Source: Geobacter sp. UBA5730 (GTDB lineage Bacteria; Desulfobacterota; Desulfuromonadia; Geobacterales; Pseudopelobacteraceae). From it: 64,000 nucleotides of DNA. This document shows, one piece after another, positions 17,832 through 26,268 of the stretch (the stretch's first letter is position 1; the number at the start of each line of letters is the position of its first letter). Location of the stretch: the NCBI GenBank assembly GCA_002419465.1, contig DIGE01000004.1, forward strand, positions 1 through 64,000, read 5' to 3'. The position numbers and the translations under genes were made by a program. Below the pieces are notes generated by a model. The model was given only the letters and a program-made list of their open reading frames with translations, was not told where the DNA came from and did no database searches.

Positions 17832-18643
17832 GCCAGTACTATCCCCGTCCCCGCAAGGCCTTGGGTCAGAATTTTCTGACCGACCGCAACATTATCTCGA
17901 AAATCCTGTCGTCTGCCGCTTTAACGCCGGATGATTGTGTGCTGGAGGTGGGGCCGGGCCGCGGGGCTTTGACCGAGCTACTGGCCCAGCGGGTCAAGCG
18001 GCTGGTGGCGGTGGAGTTTGACCGTGATCTGGCCGCCATTTTGCGTCAGCAGTTCAGCAGTGAGCAGCAGGTAACCATCCACGAGCAGGATATCCTTAAG
18101 GTAGATTTTGCACAGCTGCTGGGTGCTGATCGCTTCAAGGTGGTTGCCAACCTGCCCTATAATATATCCACTCCGGTGTTGTTTCGCGTCCTGGAAGAAC
18201 GCCAACGGTTCTCCAAGCTGGTGGTGATGCTGCAGAAAGAGGTCGGTGAGCGGTTGGCTGCCCCGCCTGATTGCAGCGAGTATGGCGTGTTGACGGTGCT
18301 GTTCAGGCTGTGGTTTGAGGTAAAACGGGAATTTTTGGTGCCGCCCGGTTGTTTCCATCCGGCCCCCAAGGTTGATTCGGTGGTGATCAGTTTGGTGCCG
18401 TTGCCTGCAGCGCGGGTCCAGGTGGGAGATCAGGCCCTGTTTGAGCGGGTGGTAAAGGCTGCTTTTGCCATGCGTCGCAAGACCCTCTGGAACTGCCTGA
18501 AGAACGCGGAACTACTTGATGCGGCGCAGTTGGAACAGGTGTTGTCAAGCTGCGCTATTGACGGTCGGCGCCGTGGCGAGACACTGGATTTGGAGGAGTT
18601 TGCCCGTTTAAGCCGAACCCTGCAGGCTAGTCTGACAGCATAA
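17828..18643 (+). CDS. rsmA: 16S rRNA dimethyladenosine transferase
   Basis: Dimethylates the two adjacent adenosines in helix 45 of 16S rRNA late in 30S assembly. The 271-residue protein starts with the family hallmark ALGQNFLTDRN. It has the SAM motif EVGPGRGALTELL and the catalytic NLPYNIST motif. The start is the ATG overlapping the tsaD stop; the longer open frame upstream only reads through tsaD in another frame. It is followed by a strong terminator. Confidence 0.95.
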   Translation: MSQYYPRPRKALGQNFLTDRNIISKILSSAALTPDDCVLEVGPGRGALTELLAQRVKRLVAVEFDRDLAAILRQQFSSEQQVTIHEQDILKVDFAQLLGADRFKVVANLPYNISTPVLFRVLEERQRFSKLVVMLQKEVGERLAAPPDCSEYGVLTVLFRLWFEVKREFLVPPGCFHPAPKVDSVVISLVPLPAARVQVGDQALFERVVKAAFAMRRKTLWNCLKNAELLDAAQLEQVLSSCAIDGRRRGETLDLEEFARLSRTLQASLTA

Positions 18644-18676
18644 AAAAACCGCCTCCTGAAAGAGGCGGTTTTTGGT
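18644..18676. terminator. Bidirectional intrinsic terminator between rsmA and the MucR-like gene
   Basis: AAAACCGCCTC and GAGGCGGTTTT pair across a short loop with A/T-runs on both sides. It serves the convergent rsmA and MucR-like transcripts. Confidence 0.88.
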
Positions 18677-18695
18677 TGCAGCGCAGTGGCAGGTG

Positions 18696-19193
18696 CTATT
18701 TTTTCTTGGCTGTCTTGGCAACAGCCTTTTTTACTTTGGCCGGTGCTGTCTTCTTCTTGGCGGCCAGATTGGCCATGCGGGTGGCGCGGGCTTTTTCCAG
18801 ATTGGCGGCCAGATTGTTTTTTTGTGCTGCCGCGCGACGCGACTCGGAATAACTCTTGGCAGCCAGGGCAGTACCGGCCGGCAGGCCAAACTGCTTGCGG
18901 TATTCACCCGGTTTCATGTTGTGTATCTGCTTCAGGTGACGGGTCAGGGTTTTGAAACCGCCTTTGTTGCAGACCAGGCACACAACTTGGTCCTTTTGAA
19001 TGGACTTTTTGGGCGACATTGCAGGGGCAGCCTTGGTGGCAGCATCTCCTTCAATCGGCAAATTTCCTTCAAGTTGTTTCAGCATGCCGTAGACGCGCTG
19101 AATTTCTTGCAGCAGTTCGTCAGAGGTCATTTCCACTGAAGCAGCGTGGGATGACACAATGTTGGCAGTCAACTCAACCAGAATTGATGACAT
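18696..19193 (-). CDS. MucR/Ros family zinc-finger regulator with lysine-rich tail
   Basis: A 165-residue DNA-binding protein. Residues 1-70 form a helical N-terminus; a Ros-type zinc finger follows (CLVC, then HLKQIH), continuing with MKPGEYRKQFGLPAGTALA as in MucR proteins. The last 35 or so residues are almost entirely lysine and alanine (KKAVAKTAKKK), like a histone H1 tail. The family represses or silences AT-rich genes. The start at 19193 is chosen for the GGAGGAAC site directly upstream. Confidence 0.85.
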   Translation of the reverse strand: MSSILVELTANIVSSHAASVEMTSDELLQEIQRVYGMLKQLEGNLPIEGDAATKAAPAMSPKKSIQKDQVVCLVCNKGGFKTLTRHLKQIHNMKPGEYRKQFGLPAGTALAAKSYSESRRAAAQKNNLAANLEKARATRMANLAAKKKTAPAKVKKAVAKTAKKK

Positions 19194-19305
19194 TGTTCCT
19201 CCAGAAAATGATTGGTTATATTCAATATGTTTGTTCATCTAACAGTATCTCATGCCCAAATCAAGAGTTATTTCATAGTCAGGTGCAGTTTGTTGGAAAA
19301 AATAT

Positions 19306-19335
19306 TTGACCTGATTGATGGCGTTCTGTTACATA
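19306..19335 (+). promoter_or_regulatory. Probable sigma-70 promoter for the oxidoreductase operon
   Basis: TTGACC at 19306-19311 and TACATA at 19330-19335 are separated by 18 bases and lie 45 bases before the ferredoxin start. Confidence 0.4.
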
Positions 19336-19379
19336 AAATCTTTGCCAAAGCTGTTTACGCCTATTTTTGAGGATATGCC

Positions 19380-19595
19380 ATGCCGTATATTGTGATTGAC
19401 GAAGAGCGTTGCAAAGGGTGCGGGTTGTGCACCATCGGGTGCCCGAAGAAGCTGGTTGCCTTAAGTGAAACGCCCAATGCCCTGGGGTACACGGTGGCGG
19501 TGTTCAGTAACCCTGGTCAATGCACCGGTTGTTGTCTATGCGCCGAGATGTGTCCCGATGTCGCCATTACCGTGTTCAAGGAAGACAAACCATGA
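19380..19595 (+). CDS. 2-oxoacid:ferredoxin oxidoreductase, ferredoxin (delta) subunit
   Basis: A 71-residue 2x[4Fe-4S] ferredoxin with two cysteine clusters, CKGCGLCTIGCP and CTGCCLCAEMCP. It carries electrons from the oxidoreductase encoded by the next three genes. Its stop overlaps the alpha-subunit start. In this family the complex acts on 2-oxoglutarate (Kor) or branched-chain 2-oxoacids (Vor); sequence alone does not decide. Confidence 0.88.
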   Translation: MPYIVIDEERCKGCGLCTIGCPKKLVALSETPNALGYTVAVFSNPGQCTGCCLCAEMCPDVAITVFKEDKP

Positions 19596-20653
19596 GTACG
19601 CTTCAGAAAAAATTCGTCAAGGGGAACGAGGCGGTGGCCATGGCTGCCATCGAGGCCGGGGTGCGCTGCTACTTCGGCTATCCGATCACTCCCCAGAGCG
19701 ATATCCCCGAATACCTGTCCCGTGAGCTGCCCAAGACGGGTGGTACCTTTATCCAGGTAGAGAGCGAGATAGGCGCCATCAATATGGTGCTGGGTGCCTC
19801 GGCAACCGGTGTGCGTGCCATGACCTCCTCCTCCGGTCCCGGTATTTCACTCAAGCAGGAAGGCATTTCCTACATGGCCGGCTCTGAACTGCCCGGCGTG
19901 ATTGTGGATATTATGCGCTCCGGCCCAGGTCTGGGCGGTATTGATGCTTCCCAGGCTGACTACCATCAGGCCACCAAGGGAGGAGGGCATGGCGGCTATC
20001 GGATTATTGTGCTGGCCCCCAACTCGGTCCAGGAGATGTACGACCTGACCATGCTGGCCTTTGACCTGTCGGATCAGTACCGGATGCCGGCCATGGTGCT
20101 GGCCGATTCAGTGCTGGGGCAGATGAAGGAATCCATCGTCCCCAACCCGCGCCCGCAGGTGGCGTTGCCGGATAAGGATTGGGCGGTGCGGGGCACCGGT
20201 GGCGGCCAGCAGCATGTGGTCAAGTCGCTCTATCTGGGCGACGGTGAGATGGAGACATTTCACTGGAAGATGCATGCCCGCTACCAGGAGCTGGCCGACA
20301 AGGAGTCACGCTGGGAGGAATACCAGACTGCTGACGCGGAGTTAGTGGTAACTGCCTTTGGCGCCACCTCCCGTATCGCCCGTACTGCGGTGGAGATGGC
20401 CCGTGCGCAGGGGCATAAGGTGGGACTGCTGCGGCCGATCACCCTGTTCCCGTTCCCGAAAAAGGCCTATGCAGAGCTCTCGGATCGTTGCAAAAACTGG
20501 TTGACGGTTGAGCTGTCCACCGGCCAGATGGTGGACGATGTGCGGCTGTCGGTGGCTCGGGATGCCGAGGTGGATTTTTACGGCCGCCCGCCGGGGGCCG
20601 GTTCGCTGCCCACTCCGGAAGAGTTGTTTGAACAGATCAAGAAACGTGTCTAG
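19592..20653 (+). CDS. korA: 2-oxoacid:ferredoxin oxidoreductase, alpha subunit
   Basis: Pyrimidine-binding subunit of a CoA-dependent, ferredoxin-reducing 2-oxoacid decarboxylase (353 residues). It begins with KGNEAVAMAAIEAG and has YPITPQSDIPEYL and TSSSGPGISLKQEG, hallmarks of KorA/VorB proteins. In Geobacter-type bacteria the enzyme can run the 2-oxoglutarate step of the citric acid cycle; the branched-chain (VorB) alternative is equally consistent. The start is fixed by the ATGA overlap with the ferredoxin gene. Confidence 0.88.
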   Translation: MSTLQKKFVKGNEAVAMAAIEAGVRCYFGYPITPQSDIPEYLSRELPKTGGTFIQVESEIGAINMVLGASATGVRAMTSSSGPGISLKQEGISYMAGSELPGVIVDIMRSGPGLGGIDASQADYHQATKGGGHGGYRIIVLAPNSVQEMYDLTMLAFDLSDQYRMPAMVLADSVLGQMKESIVPNPRPQVALPDKDWAVRGTGGGQQHVVKSLYLGDGEMETFHWKMHARYQELADKESRWEEYQTADAELVVTAFGATSRIARTAVEMARAQGHKVGLLRPITLFPFPKKAYAELSDRCKNWLTVELSTGQMVDDVRLSVARDAEVDFYGRPPGAGSLPTPEELFEQIKKRV

Positions 20654-20663
20654 AGGTTTTGGT

Positions 20664-21407
20664 ATGAAGCAGGTATTTGCAAAACCGGTCAGTCTCAAGG
20701 ATGTCCAGACCCACTTTTGCCCCGGTTGTCACCATGGTTCGATCCACCGGCTGGTGGCCGAGGCGCTGGATCAGTTCGGCATTGCCGGGCAGACCATCGG
20801 CTGCGCCTCGGTGGGCTGTTCTGTGTTCCTATATGGCTACTTCAACATCGATGTGGTGGAGTCGCCCCACGGGCGTGCCCCGGCGGTGGCTACCGGCGTG
20901 AAGCGGGCCCGGCCCGACCGGATTGTCTTCACCTATCAGGGCGATGGCGATCTGGCTGCCATCGGCACCTCCGAGATTATTCATGCCGCCAACCGTGGTG
21001 AGAAGATTACGGTGATCTTTGTCAACAACACCACCTACGGCATGACCGGCGGCCAGATGGCCCCCACCACCATGCCGGGCCAGAAGACCTCTACCTCGCC
21101 CTATGGCAGAGATATCGCCAACGACGGCCGGCCTTTCAAGATGGCGGAACTGCTCTCCAACCTGGACGGCGTGGCCTATGCGGCCAGGGTTGCGGTGAAC
21201 AGCCCCAAAAATGTTTTGCAGGCCAAAAAGGTGATTATGAACGCCTTTCAGTATCAGGTGGAAGGAAAAGGACTCTCGTTTATCGAGGTGCTGGCCGCCT
21301 GTCCCACCAACTGGGGGATGAATGCCCTCAAGGCCAATGAGCGGGTGGGCAGTGAGATGATCCCCTACTTCCCGCTGGGCGTTTTTAAAAATAACGAAAA
21401 TCTGTAA
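20664..21407 (+). CDS. korB: 2-oxoacid:ferredoxin oxidoreductase, beta subunit
   Basis: Thiamine-diphosphate-binding subunit, 247 residues. It shows FCPGCHHGSIHRLV near the N-terminus, the TPP motif GDGDLAAIG followed by NNTTYGMTGGQMAPTT, and a short C-terminal region with ACPTNW. It catalyses decarboxylation and passes electrons to the ferredoxin subunit. It starts 10 bases after the alpha-subunit stop. Confidence 0.9.
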   Translation: MKQVFAKPVSLKDVQTHFCPGCHHGSIHRLVAEALDQFGIAGQTIGCASVGCSVFLYGYFNIDVVESPHGRAPAVATGVKRARPDRIVFTYQGDGDLAAIGTSEIIHAANRGEKITVIFVNNTTYGMTGGQMAPTTMPGQKTSTSPYGRDIANDGRPFKMAELLSNLDGVAYAARVAVNSPKNVLQAKKVIMNAFQYQVEGKGLSFIEVLAACPTNWGMNALKANERVGSEMIPYFPLGVFKNNENL

Positions 21408-21422
21408 TCGGAGCATACAACC

Positions 21423-21977
21423 ATGCGTTATGATGTTTTTTTTGCAGGTTACGGCGGTCAGGGGGTGCTACTGGCCGGCAACCTGCTTTCCTATGCTGCC
21501 ATTCGTGAAGGCAAAAACGTCTCCTTTTTCCCATCCTACGGAGTGGAGAAACGTGGTGGCACCGCCATGTGTACGGTGGTGATCGCTGATGGTGACACCG
21601 GTTCGCCGGTGGTAGGCCATCCATCGGCATCGGTAATCCTGAACCAGCTTTCGTGGGATAAGTATGCCGCCATGGTGAAGGAGAAGGGTATCTGTCTGGT
21701 CAACAGTTCACTGGTTGAGCTTGATGGTGCCGTACTGTCTGGCCGGGAGTTGTTGACGATTCCGATGAACCAGATCGCTATTGATCTGGGTGATGTGCGG
21801 ATGGTCAACATGGTTGCTTGCGGTGCCTATGCCGCTGCCACTGGGGCATTGACACTCGATTCGTTGAAAGAGGCCTTGCATGACGCCCTGCCGGAACGCA
21901 ACCATAAGCTGATTCCTGCCAACATCCAGGCCATCGAGGCAGGAACTGCGGCGGTTTTTTCTGCACGAAAAGCTTGA
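21423..21977 (+). CDS. korC: 2-oxoacid:ferredoxin oxidoreductase, gamma subunit
   Basis: A 184-residue gamma subunit starting FFAGYGGQGVLLAG, the glycine-rich CoA-proximal motif of the family, with PSYGVEKRGGTAMC further on. Last gene of the four-gene operon; tRNA-Gln follows 40 bases later. Confidence 0.9.
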   Translation: MRYDVFFAGYGGQGVLLAGNLLSYAAIREGKNVSFFPSYGVEKRGGTAMCTVVIADGDTGSPVVGHPSASVILNQLSWDKYAAMVKEKGICLVNSSLVELDGAVLSGRELLTIPMNQIAIDLGDVRMVNMVACGAYAAATGALTLDSLKEALHDALPERNHKLIPANIQAIEAGTAAVFSARKA

Positions 21978-22017
21978 CGTCTTCAAAACAATTTGCTATC
22001 TAACTCATCTCTTTTTT

Positions 22018-22092
22018 AGGGGTGTCGCCAAGCGGTAAGGCACCGGATTTTGATTCCGGCATTCCTAGGTTCGAATCCTGGCACCCCTGCCA
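22018..22092 (+). tRNA. tRNA-Gln (anticodon TTG)
   Basis: Acceptor AGGGGTG/CACCCCT, anticodon stem CCGGA/TCCGG with loop TTTTGAT (anticodon TTG), T-arm AGGTTCGAATCCT, discriminator G and encoded CCA. Confidence 0.94.
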
Positions 22093-22100
22093 TAGAAACT

Positions 22101-22133
22101 AAGCACCTGCGGTTTTGCCGTAGGTGCTTTTTT
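22101..22133 (+). terminator. Intrinsic terminator after tRNA-Gln
   Basis: AAGCACCTGCGG and CCGTAGGTGCTT form a stem around TTTTG, followed by a T-run. Confidence 0.8.
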
Positions 22134-22164
22134 CATTCCATAGCGCTACGCTTAGTGCAATCGA

Positions 22165-22308
22165 TTACCGTGCTGTCGGTGCTGCCGGCTGGCTGCCTGT
22201 CGGAGCCGATTGCCCAACAGGCTGAGGCGGTGTGGAACCGCCGCCTTTCACAAGTCCTCCGCTCGGCACCGCACACCCTGCCAACAATATACCCACCGCA
22301 ATAATCAT
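22165..22308 (-). CDS. Candidate small lipoprotein
   Basis: A 47-residue frame starts MIIAVGILLAGCAVPSGG; LLAGC is a good lipobox and the rest is a Gly/Pro/Ser/Ala-rich tail, as in small outer-membrane lipoproteins. The signal peptide lacks basic residues and no clear ribosome-binding site precedes the ATG. Two TTG codons 12 and 15 bases upstream are alternatives. Just upstream, other frames encode plausible peptide (SKLIDLGIEFSPGC and RLFAAALILVAG), so it may be a frameshifted remnant. Together with the terminator it occupies most of the gap between tRNA-Gln and rimI. Confidence 0.35.
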   Translation of the reverse strand: MIIAVGILLAGCAVPSGGLVKGGGSTPPQPVGQSAPTGSQPAAPTAR

Positions 22309-22516
22309 AAAAGCCTGCAACAAGAATCAGCGCAGCAGCGAACAGCCGGGGCTGAATTCGATGCCCAGGTCGATCAGTTTGCTTTGTGCCTGATTCACTG
22401 CTGCCAGTTGTCATCCAAGTGGTGAGCTGTCGATTGCCATAACAAAAACGGTTGGTTGGGTCGTCTCGATGCCTTTTTTGTTTACGCCATACGTCCTTGA
22501 CGATATTCTGCACCCG

Positions 22517-22975
22517 ATGATTCGTATCCGTCCCATGATTGAGGCTGACCTCGCTGCCGTACTGGCCATTGAGCAAGCTTGCTTTTCCCGTGCCTGGACC
22601 AGAGAACACTTTCTTGCAGAACTTGGTTCGGAACGTGGCAGGCCGGCGGTTGCCGAGCTCTCTGGCCGGGTGGCCGGTTATCTCTGTCTGACCGTGCTGC
22701 TGGATGAGGCGGAAGTTCTGAATCTGGCGGTTGATCCTGCCTTGCAGCGTAGCGGTATCGGGGCCGCCCTGCTGGGCTGGGCCTGTGACGAGGCGGCCCG
22801 GCAAGGGGCAGGGCTGTTGCGGCTGGAGGTGCGGACCACCAGTGCTCCGGCCATTGCCCTCTACAAACGGTTCGGGTTTGTCAGAAGCGGTCTGAGGAAG
22901 GCATATTACGAGCTGGGTGTTGATGCCCTGTTAATGGATAAATACCTCGTTGAGGAGGATGTAGATGCAGTTTAA
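22517..22975 (+). CDS. rimI: Ribosomal protein S18-alanine N-acetyltransferase
   Basis: GNAT acetyltransferase, 152 residues, that acetylates the N-terminus of S18. It shows the acetyl-CoA loop VDPALQRSGIGAALL and the family ending ALYKRFGF then RKAYY. The start at ATG 22517 gives the expected length; the open frame upstream is not conserved-looking. Its last 11 bases overlap pyrK. Confidence 0.87.
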   Translation: MIRIRPMIEADLAAVLAIEQACFSRAWTREHFLAELGSERGRPAVAELSGRVAGYLCLTVLLDEAEVLNLAVDPALQRSGIGAALLGWACDEAARQGAGLLRLEVRTTSAPAIALYKRFGFVRSGLRKAYYELGVDALLMDKYLVEEDVDAV

Positions 22976-23786
22976 GGCCATGATTCTTGATAATGCCGAG
23001 GTCTCCCCCGGTTACTGGCGGATGCGGATGACTGCGCCGTCTGAAATGCTTGCAGCCAGACCGGGGCAGTTTGTGATGGTGCGGGTCAATCCGTCCCTTG
23101 ATCCGTTGATTCGGCGCCCCTTTGGGGTGTTTGATGTGGGGATGCATCAACCGGCCTACACCGGCGCAGCGCCGCAGCCGTATCTTGAAATCCTCTACCG
23201 GGTGGTGGGCAAGGGCACCGGGATGCTCTCGGCACTGCATGAAACCGATCTGCTGGATATCCTTGGCCCGCTGGGCAGCGGTTTCGAGAACGGCCCGGCC
23301 GGCGAGGAGAAGTTGATTGTTGGTGGTGGAGTAGGGTTGGCTCCGCTCTATCTGCTGGTCAAGGAACTGGTCAGGGATTCACCGGTACGCCTGTTTGCCG
23401 GTGGCCGCACCAAGGCCGACGTGCTCTGCATTACCGAGTTCGAACGGCTGGGGGTGGAGTGCTACACCGCCACCGAGGACGGTTCGCTGGGGGAGCGGGG
23501 TTTCGTCACCAAGGTGCTGGAGCAACGTCTGGATGCAACCGGTAACAAGGGCCGGATCTTTGCCTGCGGTCCCCACGGCATGTTGCAGGCGGTGGCCGGG
23601 ATTGCAGCCAAGCGTCACGCCCCCTGTCAGGTTTCGCTGGAAGGCTACATGGCCTGCGGGGTGGGCGCCTGTCTGGGCTGCGTTTGCCAGGGAGTCGGCC
23701 ATAGCGCTGAGACCCCCGATTACCGCTGCGTCTGTAGCGAGGGTCCGGTCTTTGATGCAACGGAACTGAAATGGGAGGTGGCCTGA
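22965..23786 (+). CDS. pyrK: Dihydroorotate dehydrogenase electron-transfer subunit
   Basis: FAD and [2Fe-2S] subunit that couples PyrD type 1B to NAD+ in pyrimidine synthesis. In 273 residues it has the FAD motif RRPFGVFD, the NAD-binding GGGVGLAPLYLLV, and a C-terminal cysteine cluster (CGVGACLGCVC plus a later cysteine) for the iron-sulfur centre. It lies directly before pyrD with one intervening base. Confidence 0.92.
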   Translation: MQFKAMILDNAEVSPGYWRMRMTAPSEMLAARPGQFVMVRVNPSLDPLIRRPFGVFDVGMHQPAYTGAAPQPYLEILYRVVGKGTGMLSALHETDLLDILGPLGSGFENGPAGEEKLIVGGGVGLAPLYLLVKELVRDSPVRLFAGGRTKADVLCITEFERLGVECYTATEDGSLGERGFVTKVLEQRLDATGNKGRIFACGPHGMLQAVAGIAAKRHAPCQVSLEGYMACGVGACLGCVCQGVGHSAETPDYRCVCSEGPVFDATELKWEVA

Positions 23787-23787
23787 G

Positions 23788-24702
23788 ATGAAACCCGATA
23801 TGTCAGTCGAAATCGCCGGCCTCAAGCTGCGTAATCCGGTGATGACCGCCTCCGGCACCTTCGGCTACGGGGAAGAGTTCAGTCAGTATGTTGACCTCGA
23901 AAAGATCGGTGCCTTTGTCACCAAGGGGCTTTCGCTGAAGCCCCGGGCCGGCAACCCCACGCCCCGCATCGTGGAAACCCCTGGCGGGATGCTGAACGCC
24001 ATCGGCCTTCAGAACGTAGGTATTGACGCCTTTATCCAGAAGAAGGTGCCGTTCCTGCGCTCGATCAACACCCCGGCCATTGCCAACTTTTTTGGCTACA
24101 CCCCGGATGAGTATGCTGAACTGGCGGCCCGGCTGGATGCCATTCCCGAGGTGGCCGCCCTGGAGGTGAACATCTCCTGTCCCAACGTCAAGCAGGGGGG
24201 GATCGTGTTCGGCACCGATCCGGGCTGTGCTGCCAGCGTGGTCAAGGCCTGCCGGGCAGCCACCAGCAAGCCGCTGATCGTCAAACTATCCCCCAATGTG
24301 ACCGATATCGTCGAGATGGCGTTGGCCTGTGAAGGTGCCGGGGCTGATGCGCTGTCGGTGATCAATACCCTGACCGGCATGGCCATCGATCTGGAGCGGC
24401 GGCGACCGGTGCTGGCCAACATCACCGGTGGTCTGTCCGGTCCGGCCATCAAGCCGATCGCCCTGCGGATGGTCTGGCAGGTGTCCAAGGCGGTCAAACT
24501 GCCGGTGATCGGCATCGGCGGGATCATGTCCGCCACCGACGCCCTGGAGTTTATCCTGGCAGGCGCCACAGCGGTGCAGGTCGGTACGGCCAGTTTTGTC
24601 AACCCTGGTGCGGCTCAGGCGATTGCCGAAGGCATGGAGCAGTGGTTGGCTGAGCAGGGGATTGCAGATGTCAGGTCGTTGATCGGGGCGTTGGAGGGAT
24701 AG
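23788..24702 (+). CDS. pyrD: Dihydroorotate dehydrogenase, class 1B catalytic subunit
   Basis: FMN enzyme that oxidises dihydroorotate to orotate. The 304-residue barrel has NPVMTASGTFGYG, NISCPNVKQGG with the catalytic cysteine typical of class 1, and the phosphate-binding GIGGIMSATDALEF. The PyrK partner immediately upstream supports class 1B. Confidence 0.95.
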   Translation: MKPDMSVEIAGLKLRNPVMTASGTFGYGEEFSQYVDLEKIGAFVTKGLSLKPRAGNPTPRIVETPGGMLNAIGLQNVGIDAFIQKKVPFLRSINTPAIANFFGYTPDEYAELAARLDAIPEVAALEVNISCPNVKQGGIVFGTDPGCAASVVKACRAATSKPLIVKLSPNVTDIVEMALACEGAGADALSVINTLTGMAIDLERRRPVLANITGGLSGPAIKPIALRMVWQVSKAVKLPVIGIGGIMSATDALEFILAGATAVQVGTASFVNPGAAQAIAEGMEQWLAEQGIADVRSLIGALEG

Positions 24703-24717
24703 ACGGGGAGGTCCACG

Positions 24718-26265
24718 ATGGCGCAGTCCTCAGCAGGCACTATGGCAACAGAGGGATTGCTATCCCTGGCGGATATTAATTTTTTTCTGGTGAACAAATT
24801 GGTGGTGTTGGTGGTGGTGCTGCTGTTCTTTGCAACGGTCAGCATCCTGCGCCGCAGTCAGGGGCGTGAGATCCCGCCGGCAGCCGGCGCCGCACTCAAG
24901 CTCTCCCTGTTGGGGATGGTGCTGCTCTACTTTGAGGCATCCCTGTCCGGTTATCCCAACTATCGGGCCATCCTGGCCAGTATCCAGGGTGTGATTGTCC
25001 TGATCTGCCTTGCCAAGCTGGTGATCTACCTGGTCGTCGATGTGGTGCTTTCCCTGCGGCGGCGCGGTGAAGTGCCGATGCTGCTGAGAGATGCCATCCG
25101 TTTGGTCGTCTATCTGGCCGCTGCTATCGCTTCGCTGCGGCTGGTATTCCAGGTGGACTTGTCGGCGGTGCTTACCACAACCACGGTGCTCACTGCGGCA
25201 GTGGCCTTTGCCATGCAGAATACCCTGGCCAATGTCTTTTATGGGTTCACGGTCCAGATTGACCCACAGATGGCCCGGGGTAACTGGATTGCGCTGCCGG
25301 AAAAAAACCTGTTCGGGCAGATCGACAATGTGGGTTTTCGCTACATCACCCTGCGGACTCTGGATAATAATCTGGTGCTGGTGCCCAACACTATGGTGGT
25401 GCAGAGTGTCGTCACCACCCATGGTAATATTCAGGAGGCTGCCCAGGAACGGGCCGCCCTGACCATGACGGTCGGCCTGCCCTACGAGATGCCACCTGAA
25501 GAGGCCCGTCAACTGCTGCTGGGGGTGCTGCTGGAAGAACCGCTGGTGCTTGATGAGCCCCAGCCCTCTGTCAAGCTGCTCAACATGAATGACAGTAGCA
25601 TCGTTTATCAACTCAAGTTGTGGTTGAACGATCCCCAGCAGCGCAATCTCGCTCTGGATGCCATCCAGACCAAGGCCTGGTATGCGGTGAACCGTTCCGG
25701 CTGGAGCTTCCCGTTCCCCCACCGACAACTGCTGACCGTGCCGCCACGGACATCATTCCCGCCACCCCGTGAGGCGGTGCTGGATGGTTTACGCCATTCT
25801 CATCTGTTTGAGGTGTTAAACGATGCCGAACTGGAATTTCTGGCGGAGCGGGCTCGCTTGCAGGTGTTCGCGCCGGGCGAGACAACGGTGCGACAGGGAG
25901 AACCGGGAGCCTCGCTTTATTTTGTGCTGCAGGGTGAGATGTCGGTGGAGGTGGATGGCCATGAGGTGGCCCAGCTGGACAAGGGGCGGATGTTCGGCGA
26001 GATGTCGCTGTTGACCGGCGCACCGCGCAGTGCCACGGTGAGGGCCAGGGGCGAGGCCCGGCTGGCAGAGGTACTCAAAAAAGACCTGGCCTGTCTGCTG
26101 GCTGAGAACGAACGCTTGCTGGAGAAGCTGAGTCAGGCGCTGGAACGGCATGAAGTCGGCATCAAGGCACATCAGGCCAACCGTGCCGAGCGGGCTGAAA
26201 CGGCACCATCAACTGCTGCTGATTATCTGCGCAGGGTGCGGTTGTTTTTTTTCGGAGGTCCGTAA
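24718..26265 (+). CDS. MscS-type channel with C-terminal cyclic-nucleotide-binding domain
   Basis: A 515-residue inner-membrane protein. About four hydrophobic segments occupy residues 15-165; the last (TAAVAFAMQNTLANVFYGF) resembles the pore helix TM3 of MscS. A beta and alpha/beta MscS cytoplasmic domain follows to about 350, then a cyclic-nucleotide-binding fold from about 360 to 460 (FAPGETTVRQGEPGASLYF, MFGEMSLLTGAPRSATVRA). This matches the bCNG group, channels related to MscS in which nucleotide binding may gate or tune conductance. A coiled C-terminus ends the protein. The HD-domain gene begins 3 bases downstream, which could supply or remove a nucleotide ligand (inference). Confidence 0.88.
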   Translation: MAQSSAGTMATEGLLSLADINFFLVNKLVVLVVVLLFFATVSILRRSQGREIPPAAGAALKLSLLGMVLLYFEASLSGYPNYRAILASIQGVIVLICLAKLVIYLVVDVVLSLRRRGEVPMLLRDAIRLVVYLAAAIASLRLVFQVDLSAVLTTTTVLTAAVAFAMQNTLANVFYGFTVQIDPQMARGNWIALPEKNLFGQIDNVGFRYITLRTLDNNLVLVPNTMVVQSVVTTHGNIQEAAQERAALTMTVGLPYEMPPEEARQLLLGVLLEEPLVLDEPQPSVKLLNMNDSSIVYQLKLWLNDPQQRNLALDAIQTKAWYAVNRSGWSFPFPHRQLLTVPPRTSFPPPREAVLDGLRHSHLFEVLNDAELEFLAERARLQVFAPGETTVRQGEPGASLYFVLQGEMSVEVDGHEVAQLDKGRMFGEMSLLTGAPRSATVRARGEARLAEVLKKDLACLLAENERLLEKLSQALERHEVGIKAHQANRAERAETAPSTAADYLRRVRLFFFGGP

Positions 26266-26268
26266 TCC

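Noticed and set aside
22133..22804. Minus-strand frame of 223 codons across rimI
   Set aside because: Most of it is antisense to rimI. Only the short lipobox peptide in a different frame seemed worth noting.
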